Under the pieces are notes generated by a model, which saw only the letters and a program-made list of their open reading frames with translations, was not told where the DNA came from and did not search any database. From contig NZ_CP018335.1 in NCBI RefSeq assembly GCF_001902295.1, positions 2,108,001 through 2,172,000 on the forward strand: a DNA stretch of 64,000 nt, given 5' to 3'. Both the position numbers and the translations under genes were made by a program. Positions 63,335-64,000 of the stretch are shown in pieces. The DNA is from Clostridium kluyveri. GTDB taxonomy: Bacteria > Bacillota > Clostridia > Clostridiales > Clostridiaceae. How positions within the stretch are numbered: the stretch's first letter is position 1; every line of letters begins with the position of its first letter.

Positions 63335-64000
63335 TTAAAACCAATATATTTTATTAAATCTCCATAATAATTTACAAGATTTAATTCCATATCTTTTTAA
63401 TATTCTTTCTTCTATTGTTGTTATATTACATTGTTTCTTTTTAGGGTATAAAGCTGTAATATATCCTATGTAATTTTCTCCATTTTTCTTCGTATATTTA
63501 ATTAAATCTCTATGTTTAAACCCTTGTAAATTCTCTATATTAGCTTTTGATTTCCTTCTCATTAGTTTAATTGCCCAATTTTTTATATTGCAGTCATCAG
63601 AATTAATTTTTAAATCAGTTATAACTAATGCATCATTACTATGATTTTTCTCTATATTCCAATCTATTCTTTTATTTGCTGTATCTCCACCAGTGGTTAA
63701 TATTAATTTAGCTAATTTACTTAATTCTTTTCTAAGATATGTTTTCCCTTGCATTACATGTTGTGCATAGTCAAATCTTATATTTTTACCTTTTATCATA
63801 TCTTGATAATGTTTAATAAATAATTCTTCCTTACCTTCTGTCTTTTGATGACATTCACTACATAAAGTTATAAGATTACTAAGATTATTATTACCGTGTA
63901 ACCTTCTAGGAACAACATGATGTACTTCTAAAACACAACTAGATTTACCGCATTCCATACATTCACAACCATCTCTCAATATAACTGATTTTCTTATGTT
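63335..64000 (-). CDS. iscB: IscB-like RNA-guided nuclease, C-terminal half (open at window edge)
   Basis: At least 221 codons, open through base 64000; the N-terminal RuvC-I/II part lies outside. The HNH domain reads VILRDGCECMECGK, LEVHHVVPRRLHGNN and LSNLITLCSECHQKTEG with the zinc Cys pairs and catalytic His-His. Then comes the RuvC-III-like segment LILTTGGDTANKRIDWNIEK with NHSNDALVITDL (His and Asp), followed by LMRRKSKANIENLQGFKHRD. This order matches IscB proteins of IS200/IS605 elements, ancestors of Cas9 that use an omega RNA encoded upstream of the gene (here outside the window). Both nuclease centres visible appear intact. A plain HNH endonuclease is less likely given the C-terminal match. 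Confidence 0.82.
   Translation of the reverse strand, partial: NIRKSVILRDGCECMECGKSSCVLEVHHVVPRRLHGNNNLSNLITLCSECHQKTEGKEELFIKHYQDMIKGKNIRFDYAQHVMQGKTYLRKELSKLAKLILTTGGDTANKRIDWNIEKNHSNDALVITDLKINSDDCNIKNWAIKLMRRKSKANIENLQGFKHRDLIKYTKKNGENYIGYITALYPKKKQCNITTIEERILKRYGIKSCKLLWRFNKIYWF

Noticed and set aside
1..64000. CRISPR array, rRNA or tRNA genes
   Set aside because: No regularly spaced repeats and no tRNA/rRNA-like sequence was seen on either strand; a tRNAscan/Infernal run would settle it.

Overview
The window reads as chromosomal DNA of an anaerobic, spore-forming, low-GC Firmicute, most likely Clostridium in the broad sense. The evidence is the very AT-rich intergenic DNA, strong AGGAGG-type ribosome binding sites, two CotF-like spore coat genes, and clostridial-type MATE, VanZ, PadR and ABC genes. 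Two blocks (about 3.05-6.7 kb and 56.5-58.75 kb) are clearly richer in G+C than their surroundings and look horizontally acquired. Each pairs a TetR regulator with a transport system.

Layout. 0-2.3 kb: MacB-like ABC efflux genes. 3-6.7 kb: GC-richer FtsX-type ABC transporter with TetR control. 7-11 kb: a duplicated-domain small protein, a ClpP paralogue with an AraC regulator, a dead Tn5-like transposase, and an isolated hisH-hisF pair. 11.4-15.1 kb: a B12-type radical SAM gene broken by an IS982 element and a frameshift, followed by an EamA exporter. 15.4-17.7 kb: recombinase and IS4 relics and an MBL-fold hydrolase. 17.7-36.9 kb: one long minus-strand operon. 37-43.9 kb: coat proteins, PadR plus membrane protein, PH-domain and VanZ proteins, an ECF sigma/anti-sigma pair, and a plasmid-derived relic (MerR-like gene plus broken Rep). 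44-51.1 kb: a broken LuxR/MalT-type regulator next to an ABC-2 exporter. 51.3-64 kb: MATE, histidine phosphatase, old-yellow-enzyme reductase, TetR/MFS, GNAT, an ABC-F protein, ilvD and a partial IscB.

The centrepiece is the 17.7-36.9 kb operon. In transcription order it encodes a MIF-like tautomerase, a W-x-W-P beta-sandwich protein, a zinc-ribbon GTPase, a large GAP1-like protein, a membrane-anchored zinc-ribbon GTPase, a secreted/membrane VWA protein, a 1136-residue tubulin/FtsZ-like protein, a 785-residue protein I cannot name, a second W-x-W-P protein, a third zinc-ribbon GTPase, and a second short GAP1-like protein. The spacing is tight (1-51 nt). It resembles the GTPase/GAP1/tubulin-like/VWA systems predicted computationally as NTP-dependent conflict or signalling systems, but no toxic effector is recognisable. 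The last gene is interrupted by an IS110-family element.

That IS110-family element occurs twice, nearly identical (18751-20501 and 45324-47075). At both sites, removing the element at a CT dinucleotide core restores the interrupted gene exactly in frame, and the two targets share a CCCTTGT motif. This gives a sequence-level view of target choice by an element that probably uses a bridge RNA, encoded in its about 386-nt non-coding end. Many other genes are broken by nonsense, frameshift or insertion, so the segment has been heavily worked over by mobile DNA.
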